NCBI GenBank assembly: GCA_964398215.1
Contig: CAYNNP010000039.1
Location: 1 to 35,800, forward strand
Origin: CAYNNP01 sp964398215
GTDB taxonomy: Bacteria; Planctomycetota; Planctomycetia; Pirellulales; Pirellulaceae
Length of the DNA stretch: 35,800 nt
Direction: 5' to 3'
Part shown: piece after piece, positions 15,912 through 24,718 of the stretch
Layout of the letters: every line of letters begins with the position of its first letter
How positions within the stretch are numbered: the first letter of the stretch is position 1
Made by a program: the position numbers and the translations under genes
Notes under the pieces: generated by a model
Seen by the model: only the letters and a program-made list of their open reading frames with translations
Databases searched by the model: none
Told to the model about the DNA's origin: nothing

Positions 15912-16811
15912 CTAGGGCAGGTCGCGGTGGTCGATGACTTCGCGATTATGGCGGGTGCCCAGGGCACTATAGACTTTCGCATCGATGCTGTCGTTGATTA
16001 TCGTGACATGGCCGTCGCAAAATACAAACTGCGCGCCCGTGCCATGCTGACTGCTGAACGACAACTCGTGCTCATCAGGGTGAATGCCCGTTCGTCTTGA
16101 ACGAGCAAGATTGATTCCGACCGCCGTCGACCCAACGACCTCCGACGCTTCGTTCAGGCCCAATGTTGGTGATGCAACCGCCCAATGATCAACCAATTGC
16201 GAAAGCCCAGAATAATCAGGGCCAACCGTTGTCTCACCTATCAACGCCTCGCCAATCAGAATGGTTTGTGAAGTTCCATCGAAGATATGCCCCAGCCTCG
16301 TTGAACTATTGCGATACAAAACACCATCAAGATTCAGTTGCACGAGTTTGTAATCGGGGCCCTCTTCTCTGTCGATAAGACCTGTTGCGCAGCCCAAGTA
16401 GTGCGCCGTCGCACGTCTTCCCAGTCCGTGATCGAGTCGTTCTGGAACTGAAGCAGAGGGGCAAAGGAAGGTTTCGATTTGCATTGCAAGCAGATCCGCG
16501 TTCCGCCCTGTGTTAAGCGGCTGTGTAAAATCCAGCGCTTCCGCCGTCGCAGATTCTTCTAGTTGCGATAAGATCTTTCCTGACCACAGTTCGCCACTCC
16601 AGCGAAAGCCAGCTGGCATGTGCTTGAATGCAATGTGATGATTCTGCATCGCAAGCCCCATCTGTTTCAGATGGTTCGCACATTGGACGCGCCGTGCCGC
16701 TTCGCGTGCGGCCTGGACTGCTGGCATCAAAAGGCCAACCAAAATTCCAATGATCGCAATCACGACCAGCAATTCCACAAGTGTGAATCCATCGGCGGAT
16801 TTTCGGCGCAT
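15912..16811 (-). CDS. DUF1559 prepilin-like protein
   Basis: 299 residues with the type IV prepilin N-terminus: a short basic leader, then GFTLVELLVVIAIIGIL (residues 8-24), with cleavage expected after G8 and the conserved E13. After a hydrophobic helix comes PAVQAAREAARRVQC, the hallmark of the DUF1559 (SBP_bac_10-like) family that is strongly expanded in planctomycetes. The C-terminal part has the expected FCDGHVTIIND motif. It should be handled by a prepilin peptidase and reside at the cell envelope as a pseudopilin; its particular role is unknown. No pilus genes are adjacent, as is typical for these dispersed paralogues. Confidence 0.93.
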   Translation of the reverse strand: MRRKSADGFTLVELLVVIAIIGILVGLLMPAVQAAREAARRVQCANHLKQMGLAMQNHHIAFKHMPAGFRWSGELWSGKILSQLEESATAEALDFTQPLNTGRNADLLAMQIETFLCPSASVPERLDHGLGRRATAHYLGCATGLIDREEGPDYKLVQLNLDGVLYRNSSTRLGHIFDGTSQTILIGEALIGETTVGPDYSGLSQLVDHWAVASPTLGLNEASEVVGSTAVGINLARSRRTGIHPDEHELSFSSQHGTGAQFVFCDGHVTIINDSIDAKVYSALGTRHNREVIDHRDLP

Positions 16812-17038
16812 AATAGATCTTTCGTAGGAGGCGATTTTACGAAGACGTTATCTTAAGCGATACGCCCACCAATTCAAAATGGTTCTACCACTGCGGTCAG
16901 GCGACAGGCAAGAATCTTGTATTTCTGACCGTTTATGACCCTCATATTGTGTTGTGCCGTTGCATTTGCTTGTGCCAGCAATTCACCTATGGCTATTTTT
17001 CGATACCCGCCCTTTTAGCCCCACCTAGACTCATCACC

Positions 17039-18643
17039 ATGAATCGACTGATCCTATCGTGCGTTTTTTGCCTTGGCCTAGCGGCCGCTTCTACCGGCCA
17101 TGACACGGAGCCCCACGAACTGGAACATGGACCTTTGGTTGACGCGAAAGGGATCGTGTACAACGACGTGAACGGAAACCGCAAGCTGGATGATGGTGAA
17201 GCTGGAATACCTGGGATCCGCGTCAGCAATGGTCGCCAAATTGTCAAAACGAACGATCAAGGTGCCTATTCATTATTGATTGACAACGATGACATTATTT
17301 TCGTGATCAAGCCACGAGACTGGGTTACGCCGCTTAATAAGAACAAGTTGCCTCAGTTTTTCTACATCCACAAGCCTGACGGTTCGCCAAAAGGTCGCTT
17401 TGAGGGAGTCGCACCAACTGGCCCGCTGCCGGAATCAGTCAACTTTCCGCTCCGCAAGCGACCCGAGCCAAACAAATTCAAGGCGATCATGTTCGGAGAC
17501 CCGCAGCCTCGGAACGTGAAAGAAGTTCAGTACATGCAGCATGATGTCATCGAACAAATCATCGCCAACAACGCGCATGACGCAGCGTTCGGTGTCACTC
17601 TTGGCGACATCGTTTTCGACGACCTTGATGTGATGGAACCGCATAACCAAGCCGTCGCGCTGATCGGTATTCCTTGGTACAACGTGATCGGCAATCATGA
17701 CCTGAACCTGGATGTCAAACATGATCACCTAAGCGACGAAACTTTCGAACGCCATTATGGCCCAGCCTATTACTCTTTTGATCATGGGCCAACTCATTTC
17801 CTGGTCCTGGACGATGTGATGTGGCATTGGAATGATGAACAAAACCGAGGTCACTATCACGGTGGACTTGGGAAACAGCAAATGGAATTCATCAAGAACG
17901 ACTTGGCTGGCATACCAGAAAATCAACTCGTTGTTTTGCTAATGCACATTCCTCTCAACGGTGTCAAAGATCGTCAAGAACTTTATCGGTTGATTGAAAA
18001 GCGACCAGCAACGGTTTCCTTGTCAGCGCATACGCATTACATGGAACACCGATTCATTGGCAAGGAAGATGGCTGGCGCGGCAAACAAAAACACCATCAT
18101 ATTGTGAACGTCACGGTCTGCGGTAGTTGGTGGCGCGGCCAAAAAGACGAGCGTGGAATCCCTCATGCGACCATGAGCGACGGTGGCCCGAACGGCTACA
18201 GCATCATGGAATTCGATGGCGATCAGTATTCACTTGACATTCGCGGAGCCGGTCGACCAGCCAAGTACCAAATGAATATTTACGCTCCCGAAGTGGTCGA
18301 AACCAAAGACTTGGCGACGACAGTCATTCACGCCAATGTTTTCAACGGTTCGGAAAAGTCGAAAGTCGCCATGCGAGTCGACGATCAAGGTGACTGGATT
18401 GACATGGAACGTCTGACCAGAATTGATCCGGCCTTCAAAGCGGAGAAAGATCGCGAGGCAATCGTCAACACCGCGGAGACCTGGGTCAACTTACCTGGTG
18501 CCCACAACACGCCCCATTTCTGGCGAGCAATGCTGCCAGCCAAGATCGCAACAGGGACGCACAAGATCGAAGTCAAAGTCTTGCAGTCGGGAGGCAAAAC
18601 GTACAAAGACCACCGGATTTTCCAGGTGAAAGCGAACGACTGA
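17039..18643 (+). CDS. Exported calcineurin-like metallophosphoesterase with N-terminal SdrD B-like domain
   Basis: 534 residues. A signal peptide covers residues 1-19. Residues of about 35-95 form a B-repeat/carboxypeptidase-like beta domain (KGIVYNDVNGNRKLDDGE, typical calcium-binding start). The phosphoesterase core follows with all metal motifs: GDPQ (153-156), GD (189-190), GNHD (218-221), H303 in MHIPL and HTH (331-333) in SAHTH. The C-terminal 150 residues contain a further beta-rich domain. It should hydrolyse phosphate esters in the periplasm or outside the cell. The open frame extends upstream to 16949, but the signal peptide starts at the ATG at 17039. It resembles the planctomycete and Bacteroidetes calcineurin family with three-domain layout; the substrate is unknown. 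Confidence 0.88.
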   Translation: MNRLILSCVFCLGLAAASTGHDTEPHELEHGPLVDAKGIVYNDVNGNRKLDDGEAGIPGIRVSNGRQIVKTNDQGAYSLLIDNDDIIFVIKPRDWVTPLNKNKLPQFFYIHKPDGSPKGRFEGVAPTGPLPESVNFPLRKRPEPNKFKAIMFGDPQPRNVKEVQYMQHDVIEQIIANNAHDAAFGVTLGDIVFDDLDVMEPHNQAVALIGIPWYNVIGNHDLNLDVKHDHLSDETFERHYGPAYYSFDHGPTHFLVLDDVMWHWNDEQNRGHYHGGLGKQQMEFIKNDLAGIPENQLVVLLMHIPLNGVKDRQELYRLIEKRPATVSLSAHTHYMEHRFIGKEDGWRGKQKHHHIVNVTVCGSWWRGQKDERGIPHATMSDGGPNGYSIMEFDGDQYSLDIRGAGRPAKYQMNIYAPEVVETKDLATTVIHANVFNGSEKSKVAMRVDDQGDWIDMERLTRIDPAFKAEKDREAIVNTAETWVNLPGAHNTPHFWRAMLPAKIATGTHKIEVKVLQSGGKTYKDHRIFQVKAND

Positions 18644-18763
18644 GCCCTGGAAACGGCAAAAAAAGTTCTCGGCGACTTCAATTTTGGTGCTTCGATTCGA
18701 ATGCGACGAGCGTTCGAACCGGTTAAGCTATAACCACCACCATTGGCAGGTTGGGCCCCGCCC

Positions 18764-18769
18764 AAAGGA
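18764..18769 (+). promoter_or_regulatory. Shine-Dalgarno site of the HtrA-fusion gene
   Basis: AAAGGA lies 7 nt before the GTG at 18777 and supports this start over the upstream ATG at 18684, whose extra 31 residues would mask the signal peptide. Confidence 0.6.
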
Positions 18770-18776
18770 AACAGAA

Positions 18777-20957
18777 GTGCGCATCCTACTTTTACTCTTA
18801 ATTTGTTGCGGTGTTCGTTTTGCAGTTGCCCAGGACGCTCCGGATTCTCACGCGGAATTGATCGCAAAGATTCGGCCGTCGGTTGTGACGATACGTGTTC
18901 AAGGTCGCGATGGAAACGAAGCTGGTATCGGTACCGGATTCGCAATTCAAGACAACCTGATTGCCACCAACTTTCATGTTATCAATGAAGGGCGGCCATT
19001 CACAATTGAGTCGTCCGACGGTGAGCCTTGCAGAGTCTTGGCGGTGGAAGCTTCCGATATCAACAATGACCTGGTGTTGATCAGAGTTGACAATGCATCC
19101 AATTTGCCGGCACTGCGTCTAAGTGAAACCAAAGCGGAACAGGGCCAACGTGTGCTTGCTTTCGGAAATCCACGGGGGCTGAAGAATAGCGTGGTTGAAG
19201 GCATCGTGTCTGCGATTCGCGAGGTCGAGAACCAAGAGTTGTTGCAGTTGGCGATGCCCATCGAACCAGGCAACAGTGGCGGCCCCTTGGTCGATTTGCA
19301 GGGCAACGTTCACGGCATCATCAACATGAAGTCAGCGATCAACGACAACTTGGGTTTTGCGATCCCGATCAGACAACTTCAATCGCTTCGTGACGCTCCC
19401 AATCCTGTTGCGTTTGGACGTTGGATTCGACTGGGAACAATCAATGCAGATCGTTGGGAACCGCTGATGGGTGGGACTTGGCAACAGAAGGGCTGCAAGA
19501 TTACTGCGCGGGGCAGCGGCAATGGATTCGGTGGTCGTTCGCTTTGTCTGTATAAAATCGATCCGCCAAAAGTACCTTATGAGATTGCGGTTGACGTCAA
19601 GTTGGACGACGAAGCGGGGGCCGCCGGTCTAGTCTTTCACAGTGACGGCGGCGACAAGCACTACGGGTTTTACCCAAGTGCAGGAAACGTTCGCTTGAGC
19701 TGCTTTCGCGGGCCGACTGTTTATAGCTGGCGAGTTTTGAAAGACGTTTCAACGGAACATTACTTGCCAGGGCATTGGAATCGGTTGAAGGTTCGTGTGG
19801 AATCCAGTCGGATCCTTTGCTTTGTGAATGGCCATCAAGTGATTGAGTCAGCGGACCATCAGTTCACAGCAGGACGAGTTGGGCTGGCGAAATTCCGTTT
19901 GACACAGCCGAGCTTCAAACGATTTTTCTTGGCAAAAGAGGTTCCATCGCCAACGCTCACTGCGTCAGCCAAGGAAAGTCTTGATCTATTGAAAATCCAT
20001 CATTTGCCCGTTCATCGAATCAATGCCAGACGTTTACGACATCTGGGTGAATCCAGCGAACTGGCTTCGCGAGAACTGCTCCGCCGCGCGGCGGCGGTTG
20101 AAGAACAGGCGGCGCAATTACGACGGCTTGCCGATGACGTGGTGCGTGCGCAAACGATCAAGGAATTGGGGTCCGTGATGGCTTCTAGCGAGCCCAATCA
20201 GTTGGTTCATGCGAGCATGTTACTGGCCCAAATGGACAACCCAGAAATGGATTTGGCTGTCTATTTCGAAAAGATTGATCAGATGGTTTCTGATATTCGT
20301 GCGTCCTTTCCCAAGGATGCAAATGCAGTCCAGAAACGGAACCGGATGCATCGTTATCTGTTCAAAGAAAATGGATTTCATGGAAGCAGATCGGAATACT
20401 ATCACCCCGCCAACAGTCATTTGCATCGTGTAATCGACGATCGAGAAGGCCTGCCGATCACTTTGTCGATTCTGTACATGGAATTGGGTCGGCGACTTGG
20501 ACTAAAGTTCGAGGGTGTTGGATTGCCTGGTCACTTTGTTGTGCGACATATTTTTGAGGGCGAGACACAGTTGATTGATGTGTTCGAGCGCGGCAAATTG
20601 TTGACACAGCAAGATGCCAATGCGATCGTTGTGTCCAGAACAAGTCGAGATGCTACTGAATTGGATTTTCAAGCCAACTCCAATCGGCAGATTTTGACAC
20701 GCATGCTGCAGAATCTGGTCGGAGTTGCGGCGAGCCGCGAGGATGGCGAATCGATATTGGGCTACAGCGAGGCTTTGGTGGCTGTCAATCCAACGAGCAC
20801 GCAGTTCCGAATGATGAGGGCGCAGATGCGAGGAATGACAAGTCGATGGTCTGCCGCAATAGAAGACTTAGACTGGCTGCTGGAGAAAGATCCACCAGAC
20901 TTAGACCGTGACGTAGCCGAACGAATGCGAGCGGCCTTGGATGAGAAACATCCTTAA
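18777..20957 (+). CDS. HtrA-type serine protease fused to lectin-like and SirB1-type domains
   Basis: 726 residues. A signal peptide covers residues 1-19. Residues 25-205 are an S1C (HtrA/Deg) protease with the triad H67 (TNFHVI), D98 (NNDLVLI) and S167 (GNSGGPL). Residues of about 215-405 form a concanavalin/DUF1080-like beta domain (AGLVFHSDGG, HWNRLKVRVES and FVNGHQVIES segments). Residues of about 480-610 match the SirB1/UPF0162 transglutaminase-like family, with REGLPITLSILYMELG, LGLKFEGVGLPGHFVVRH and FERGKLL; a short TPR-like tail follows. No PDZ domain is seen, unlike typical HtrA. The SirB1 part is normally cytosolic, so its placement behind an exported protease is unusual. It could be an envelope quality-control protease targeted by the lectin-like domain. 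It is convergent with a Ser/Thr kinase gene. Confidence 0.82.
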   Translation: MRILLLLLICCGVRFAVAQDAPDSHAELIAKIRPSVVTIRVQGRDGNEAGIGTGFAIQDNLIATNFHVINEGRPFTIESSDGEPCRVLAVEASDINNDLVLIRVDNASNLPALRLSETKAEQGQRVLAFGNPRGLKNSVVEGIVSAIREVENQELLQLAMPIEPGNSGGPLVDLQGNVHGIINMKSAINDNLGFAIPIRQLQSLRDAPNPVAFGRWIRLGTINADRWEPLMGGTWQQKGCKITARGSGNGFGGRSLCLYKIDPPKVPYEIAVDVKLDDEAGAAGLVFHSDGGDKHYGFYPSAGNVRLSCFRGPTVYSWRVLKDVSTEHYLPGHWNRLKVRVESSRILCFVNGHQVIESADHQFTAGRVGLAKFRLTQPSFKRFFLAKEVPSPTLTASAKESLDLLKIHHLPVHRINARRLRHLGESSELASRELLRRAAAVEEQAAQLRRLADDVVRAQTIKELGSVMASSEPNQLVHASMLLAQMDNPEMDLAVYFEKIDQMVSDIRASFPKDANAVQKRNRMHRYLFKENGFHGSRSEYYHPANSHLHRVIDDREGLPITLSILYMELGRRLGLKFEGVGLPGHFVVRHIFEGETQLIDVFERGKLLTQQDANAIVVSRTSRDATELDFQANSNRQILTRMLQNLVGVAASREDGESILGYSEALVAVNPTSTQFRMMRAQMRGMTSRWSAAIEDLDWLLEKDPPDLDRDVAERMRAALDEKHP

Positions 20958-20979
20958 AGTCCCCAGGCGGTTTACTTAA

Positions 20980-21000
20980 GCGAACAACTCATGTGTTCGC
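20980..21000. terminator. Hairpin between convergent genes
   Basis: GCGAACA and TGTTCGC enclose a 7-nt loop in the 50-bp gap between the protease-fusion gene and the kinase gene. There is no T-run, so its action as a terminator is uncertain. Confidence 0.35.
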
Positions 21001-21007
21001 AGGTGAC

Positions 21008-21982
21008 CTAGCATTCGATGTCGCGGATCGCTGCGATCATGTCTCGCATTGATTGAAACCGAAACGACGGCGCCTTGTCGATCGCTCGCATAACGACTGC
21101 ATCGGCGCGTTTTGGGATCCCCAGGTGTGGAGACCGTGTGCTTGGTGAATCGGGTTGCTTGTTTTGAATGTTATCAAACGTCTCGTTGATGTGCGCGCCG
21201 CGAAACGGTTCGCTTAGGGCCAGCATTTCATACAAACAAACTCCGACACTGAAGATGTCGGTGCGTTCATCGATTCCACGGTTCCCTTGCACCTGTTCCG
21301 GCGACATGTACAGCGGCGTCCCAGGTCGCTGTCCGCCACCAGTCAGTGTCTGTAGCTGGCCGTCCAGTCTGCCACGTTTGCTTTGTTCGATCGCGATATC
21401 GCGAAGCGGAATGTTGTCATCGGCGTGCCCCCAAACTTTGGCAACTCCCCAATCCAATAAATACACTTCGCCAAAATTTCCCACCCAAATATTCTCAGGT
21501 TTCATGTCACGGTGAATGACGCCTCGAGCGTGTGCATACGCGAGCGCTTGGCACGCATCTGCCAGAATCTCCAATCTTCTAGAAATCGGGTAGGCAGCCA
21601 AAGTTGATTCGTCACCCTGAGCAACACGCTTCAAAATCTCGAAGAAATTTTCGCCCGAGATTCGTTTCATTACAAAATAAACCCCTTGTTCCTTGTCGTC
21701 ACCGATATCGTATACCGGCACAGTGTTGGGGTGTTGTAGTTGCGCAGTCACGCGGGCTTCGCGCAAGAACCTGCGGCGTTCAGATCGATCATGAGTGACT
21801 TCGGGCAGCAACGTTTTGACGGCTACCATCCGGCCGGTCACCGTATCCATGCACGAGCGCAAAAGTCCGCTGCCACCGCGTGCCATTTCACGAAACCCGG
21901 TGTAGCGTGCAAGCCCCTGGGGAATCTGTTGCGGCAGATCGGAATCGGTACCAGAAAGGATAATGGTCGGTTCAGTTGTCAT
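21008..21982 (-). CDS. Cytosolic Hanks-type serine/threonine protein kinase
   Basis: 324 residues, essentially one kinase domain. The glycine loop is ARGGSG (34-39), the ATP lysine K56 in VAVKTL, the C-helix glutamate E75, the catalytic loop HRDMKPEN (157-164), the metal site DWG (177-179) in place of DFG, and the activation-segment end GTPLYMSPEQV. Catalytic residues are complete, so it should be active; DWG is a tolerated variant in bacterial Hanks kinases. A long activation segment of about 45 residues lies between DWG and SPE. No transmembrane segment or sensor domain is present. Planctomycetes encode many such kinases, and the neighbours do not reveal the substrate. Confidence 0.9.
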   Translation of the reverse strand: MTTEPTIILSGTDSDLPQQIPQGLARYTGFREMARGGSGLLRSCMDTVTGRMVAVKTLLPEVTHDRSERRRFLREARVTAQLQHPNTVPVYDIGDDKEQGVYFVMKRISGENFFEILKRVAQGDESTLAAYPISRRLEILADACQALAYAHARGVIHRDMKPENIWVGNFGEVYLLDWGVAKVWGHADDNIPLRDIAIEQSKRGRLDGQLQTLTGGGQRPGTPLYMSPEQVQGNRGIDERTDIFSVGVCLYEMLALSEPFRGAHINETFDNIQNKQPDSPSTRSPHLGIPKRADAVVMRAIDKAPSFRFQSMRDMIAAIRDIEC

Positions 21983-22095
21983 GCCTCTATCTTAGTGAAT
22001 TCTGTGGCTAGGGATAATGACATCTGTCCAACGAACCGTCTGGATAAGGGCAAAGCATTGTTTCAAGGTGAGATGCCTGAAGAAATGGGAAACCG

Positions 22096-22410
22096 ACGCG
22101 TTAGCGAGGGATTCACGTTGCCCCTCGCTCACGCGTTTTGGCGATGTGCTTTTCTGGTAAACCGAAGCGTGAGTTTTGGAGTTGCACTCTTTGGGTAGGC
22201 CGGACCGAGCAAACGCTCCAATTGCCGGAACTTCGGACGCAAGTAGAAACGTTAATAGCGTAATCTCTGCGACACAATGGAGGCGTTTGCGCTGTTCCGG
22301 CACGTATCGCGTCCTCGGTCCGGCCTACAACCAAACACCCCGCAAAAGCGCAACTCCAAAAAGCGTTAGCGAGGGACAATCAATCTTGACCCGGTCCCTC
22401 GCTCACGCGT
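22096..22410. repeat. Nested palindromic intergenic element, possibly MITE/BIME-like
   Basis: A 315-bp block with layered inverted repeats. Two similar hairpins bracket it: 22096-22110 with 22122-22136, and 22363-22377 with 22394-22408; both have the GCGTTAGCGAGGG / CCCTCGCTCACGC stem with one mismatch. Between them, TTTTGGAGTTGC (22174-22185) pairs with 22350-22361, GTAGGCCGGACCGAG (22195-22209) with 22314-22328, TGCCGGAAC (22223-22231) with 22294-22302 and GCAAACGC (22209-22216) with 22283-22290. The whole could fold into a long cruciform or RNA stem. No transposase frame is present. It lies between a kinase gene and a DNA ligase gene in divergent orientation. Identity as a mobile or REP-like element is inferred from its structure. 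Confidence 0.75.
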
Positions 22411-22422
22411 CGGGTTACCAAA

Positions 22423-22524
22423 ATGACCTCAGAATCAAAAACTGACTTGCCCGACGGTCTGGATCTGCTGATGCATCCGAAACGAGTTGAATTCGGTACA
22501 ATCGCAGAACATCTTTTCGATTGA
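22423..22524 (+). CDS. Possible 33-residue small protein upstream of the ligase
   Basis: An ATG-started frame, MTSESKTDLPDGLDLLMHPK followed by 13 more residues, ends 41 bp before the ligase ATG. Its composition is protein-like (acidic, with a plausible helical end) and it begins just after the palindromic element. No ribosome site or family is recognised; it may be a leader peptide, a remnant of a larger gene, or chance. Confidence 0.2.
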   Translation: MTSESKTDLPDGLDLLMHPKRVEFGTIAEHLFD

Positions 22525-22565
22525 ATTTCAGTCGAATTCATTTTTCACTATCTGATTTGTTAGTC

Positions 22566-24710
22566 ATGGCAAAGAAAAAGTCAAAGACACTGAGTTCGGC
22601 CTCGAAGGCTTCGACCGCCAAAAAAGTTGCCGACGATCTGGAACGCGTCATCAGCCACTTGGACACGCTGTATGAACGTGGCGAAGACTGTGTGCATCCG
22701 GACACTAACATCATTGTTACCGATGGTGAATACGATGGTCTTCGCCGCCAACTGAAAGATCTGCGTCCAAAGTCCAAGGTTTTTAAAACCGCGACAGCAT
22801 CCAAGTATGCCAGCGATGCGAAAAAGGTCGTTCACGATCCGCCCCTGACATCGATTGAAAAAGCGAGTCACGAAGTTGTTGAAATCCAAGAAACTCAGTT
22901 GTTCAAGTGGCTGGATAATGCGACTGACGAGGCGAGCGAAAAAGTACTCAGCGGAAAACAAAAGTCTGTCAAAGGACGCACCTACGAGGATGAACCCGTC
23001 ACATATCCGGCAGGCTATTTTTATGCAGCTTGGAAATTGGACGGAGTCGCGTTGGCGTTGTACTACGAGAAAGGAAAACTGGTCGCAGCAGGCCTGAGAC
23101 CTCGCGATGGAATCAACGGCGAAGATGTAACAGAACAAGTCCAGTATGTTGATGGCGTCCCCAGTGAACTGCCTGAAAAAGTTACCTGTTCGATTCGTGG
23201 TGAGTTGATTTGTACACTTTCGGATTTTGAGAAAGTCCAAGAAGAGCTTGAGCAAGCCGGTGAAAAACTGCGCGCGAATCCGCGCAATCATGCTGCTGGC
23301 GGAATTCGACAATTCAAAAATCCAGAGAAGACGAAACAGATGCGGTTGTCCTTCATTGGGCACGCGATGGAGGGGCTGAAGAAGGCTCCATTCAAGACAG
23401 AAATCGAACGAGCTGCCTGGGTCCAAGACACACTTGGCATTCCTTATGTCGAAACCAAACCGTTTGTCTTTGAGGATTTGGCAAAGATGGAAGCCAAGGT
23501 GCCGAAGCTGAATTATGAGGTGGATGGCGTGATTGTCGGCGTCAATAACTTGGAAGACCAAGAACAACTTGGGCGCCACGGTGATAAACGCACGGGAAAT
23601 CCGAAAGGCAAGATCGCTTGGAAATTTCGCGAAGAAGAAGCGACACCGGTGATCAAAGAAATTGAATGGACGACCGGGCGTACTGGCAAGATCGTTGGCG
23701 TCGCGATATTCGAGGCAGTGCGTTTGGCGGGTACGAACGTTTCAAGAGCGACGCTTCACAATGCTGGATTCATGTTGCGAAACGAAATTGGAATTGGATC
23801 CAAAATCGCCGTTCGCAAAGCGGGCAAGATCATTCCAAAGGTCACCGGTGTGATCAGTGGAAAGAAGAAACCGAAGTTTCCAGAGAACTGCCCGTCATGC
23901 GGCGAGCCAGCCGAACTGGTTGAAGGCGGAAGCGCCGAAATGATGGATTTGGTTTGCGATAACGGTGCTTGTTCAGCCCAGAACATTAGTTCGCTTTGTC
24001 ACTTCTTAGCGACGTTTGGCGTGCTGGGGTTGGGCGAAAGTCGAGTGACTCAGTTGGTCGAGGGTGGACAAGTCGCTACGCCTGCGGATTTCTATCGATT
24101 GGATATTGAGAAAGCGATGTCGTGCGGTTTGAGCGAGCGGCAATCGATGCTTGCGGTTGCTTCGGTACAAATGATTTCCGCAGCGGACAAACTTGATAAC
24201 GAGGAATTGGGGCAAAGGATCGATAATGCTCTGCTGGCGAAAAAGAAGATTCCGCTGTGGCAGCTGTTTGCATCTTTTGGAATTGATTCAGCGGGCAAGT
24301 CAGCGGGCAAGGCGTTGGCTGATCACTTTGGTTCGTTTGACAAGATCCGCGAGGCGACGGTCGAAGAGCTGGATGCGGTCGAGGACATCGGTGAAAAGAC
24401 AGCAGAAGTGATCGTGTCGTACTTGGAAAAACACAAAGACGACATCGACGATTTAATGAATTTCGTCGAGCCAGAATTGCCAAAGACGGGGGCGCTAACC
24501 GGCGAGCGATTCTGCTTTAGTGGTGGATTCGACGAGGGGAAACGCTACTGGGAGCAGCAGGTCGAAGACCGAGGCGGCAAATGCACCGGTAGTGTCTCCA
24601 AGAAAACGAACTACTTGGTTGCGGGCACGGGTTCTGGATCCAAAAGTGAAAAGGCAGAAAAACTGGGGATCCCAATTCTGTCGATCGACGAATTGAAAGC
24701 GTTGCTGTAG
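22566..24710 (+). CDS. NAD-dependent DNA ligase-like protein, divergent
   Basis: 714 residues with LigA domain order. Domain Ia-like residues 20-110 contain VTDGEYD; the adenylation domain follows with nucleophile K157 in KLDG and RGE (211-213). Further segments are NPRNHAAGGIRQF (238-250), VDGVIVGVNN (319-328), AWKFR (351-355) and the OB-fold GRTGKIVGVA with VSRATLHN. A four-cysteine zinc finger is formed by C442, C445, C464 and C469. Helix-hairpin-helix repeats and a C-terminal BRCT domain (about 640-714) complete it. Two deviations stand out: the motif-IV lysine (E. coli K290, DGVVIK) is G325, and the histidine following the domain-Ia tyrosine appears as glutamate. An insert precedes K157. 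It may be an accessory or specialised ligase rather than the replicative one. The start MAKKKSK at 22566 is preferred over an upstream ATG at 22521. Confidence 0.85.
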   Translation: MAKKKSKTLSSASKASTAKKVADDLERVISHLDTLYERGEDCVHPDTNIIVTDGEYDGLRRQLKDLRPKSKVFKTATASKYASDAKKVVHDPPLTSIEKASHEVVEIQETQLFKWLDNATDEASEKVLSGKQKSVKGRTYEDEPVTYPAGYFYAAWKLDGVALALYYEKGKLVAAGLRPRDGINGEDVTEQVQYVDGVPSELPEKVTCSIRGELICTLSDFEKVQEELEQAGEKLRANPRNHAAGGIRQFKNPEKTKQMRLSFIGHAMEGLKKAPFKTEIERAAWVQDTLGIPYVETKPFVFEDLAKMEAKVPKLNYEVDGVIVGVNNLEDQEQLGRHGDKRTGNPKGKIAWKFREEEATPVIKEIEWTTGRTGKIVGVAIFEAVRLAGTNVSRATLHNAGFMLRNEIGIGSKIAVRKAGKIIPKVTGVISGKKKPKFPENCPSCGEPAELVEGGSAEMMDLVCDNGACSAQNISSLCHFLATFGVLGLGESRVTQLVEGGQVATPADFYRLDIEKAMSCGLSERQSMLAVASVQMISAADKLDNEELGQRIDNALLAKKKIPLWQLFASFGIDSAGKSAGKALADHFGSFDKIREATVEELDAVEDIGEKTAEVIVSYLEKHKDDIDDLMNFVEPELPKTGALTGERFCFSGGFDEGKRYWEQQVEDRGGKCTGSVSKKTNYLVAGTGSGSKSEKAEKLGIPILSIDELKALL

Positions 24711-24718
24711 AACCAGCC

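Noticed and set aside
22096..22410. Repeated GCGAGGG stems as a CRISPR array
   Set aside because: Only two hairpin copies occur, with no regular spacers and no cas genes.
22581..23579. 332-codon minus-strand frame opposite the ligase
   Set aside because: It lies fully antisense to a gene with complete LigA motifs, and its product has no recognisable domain; it is a shadow of the ligase codon pattern.
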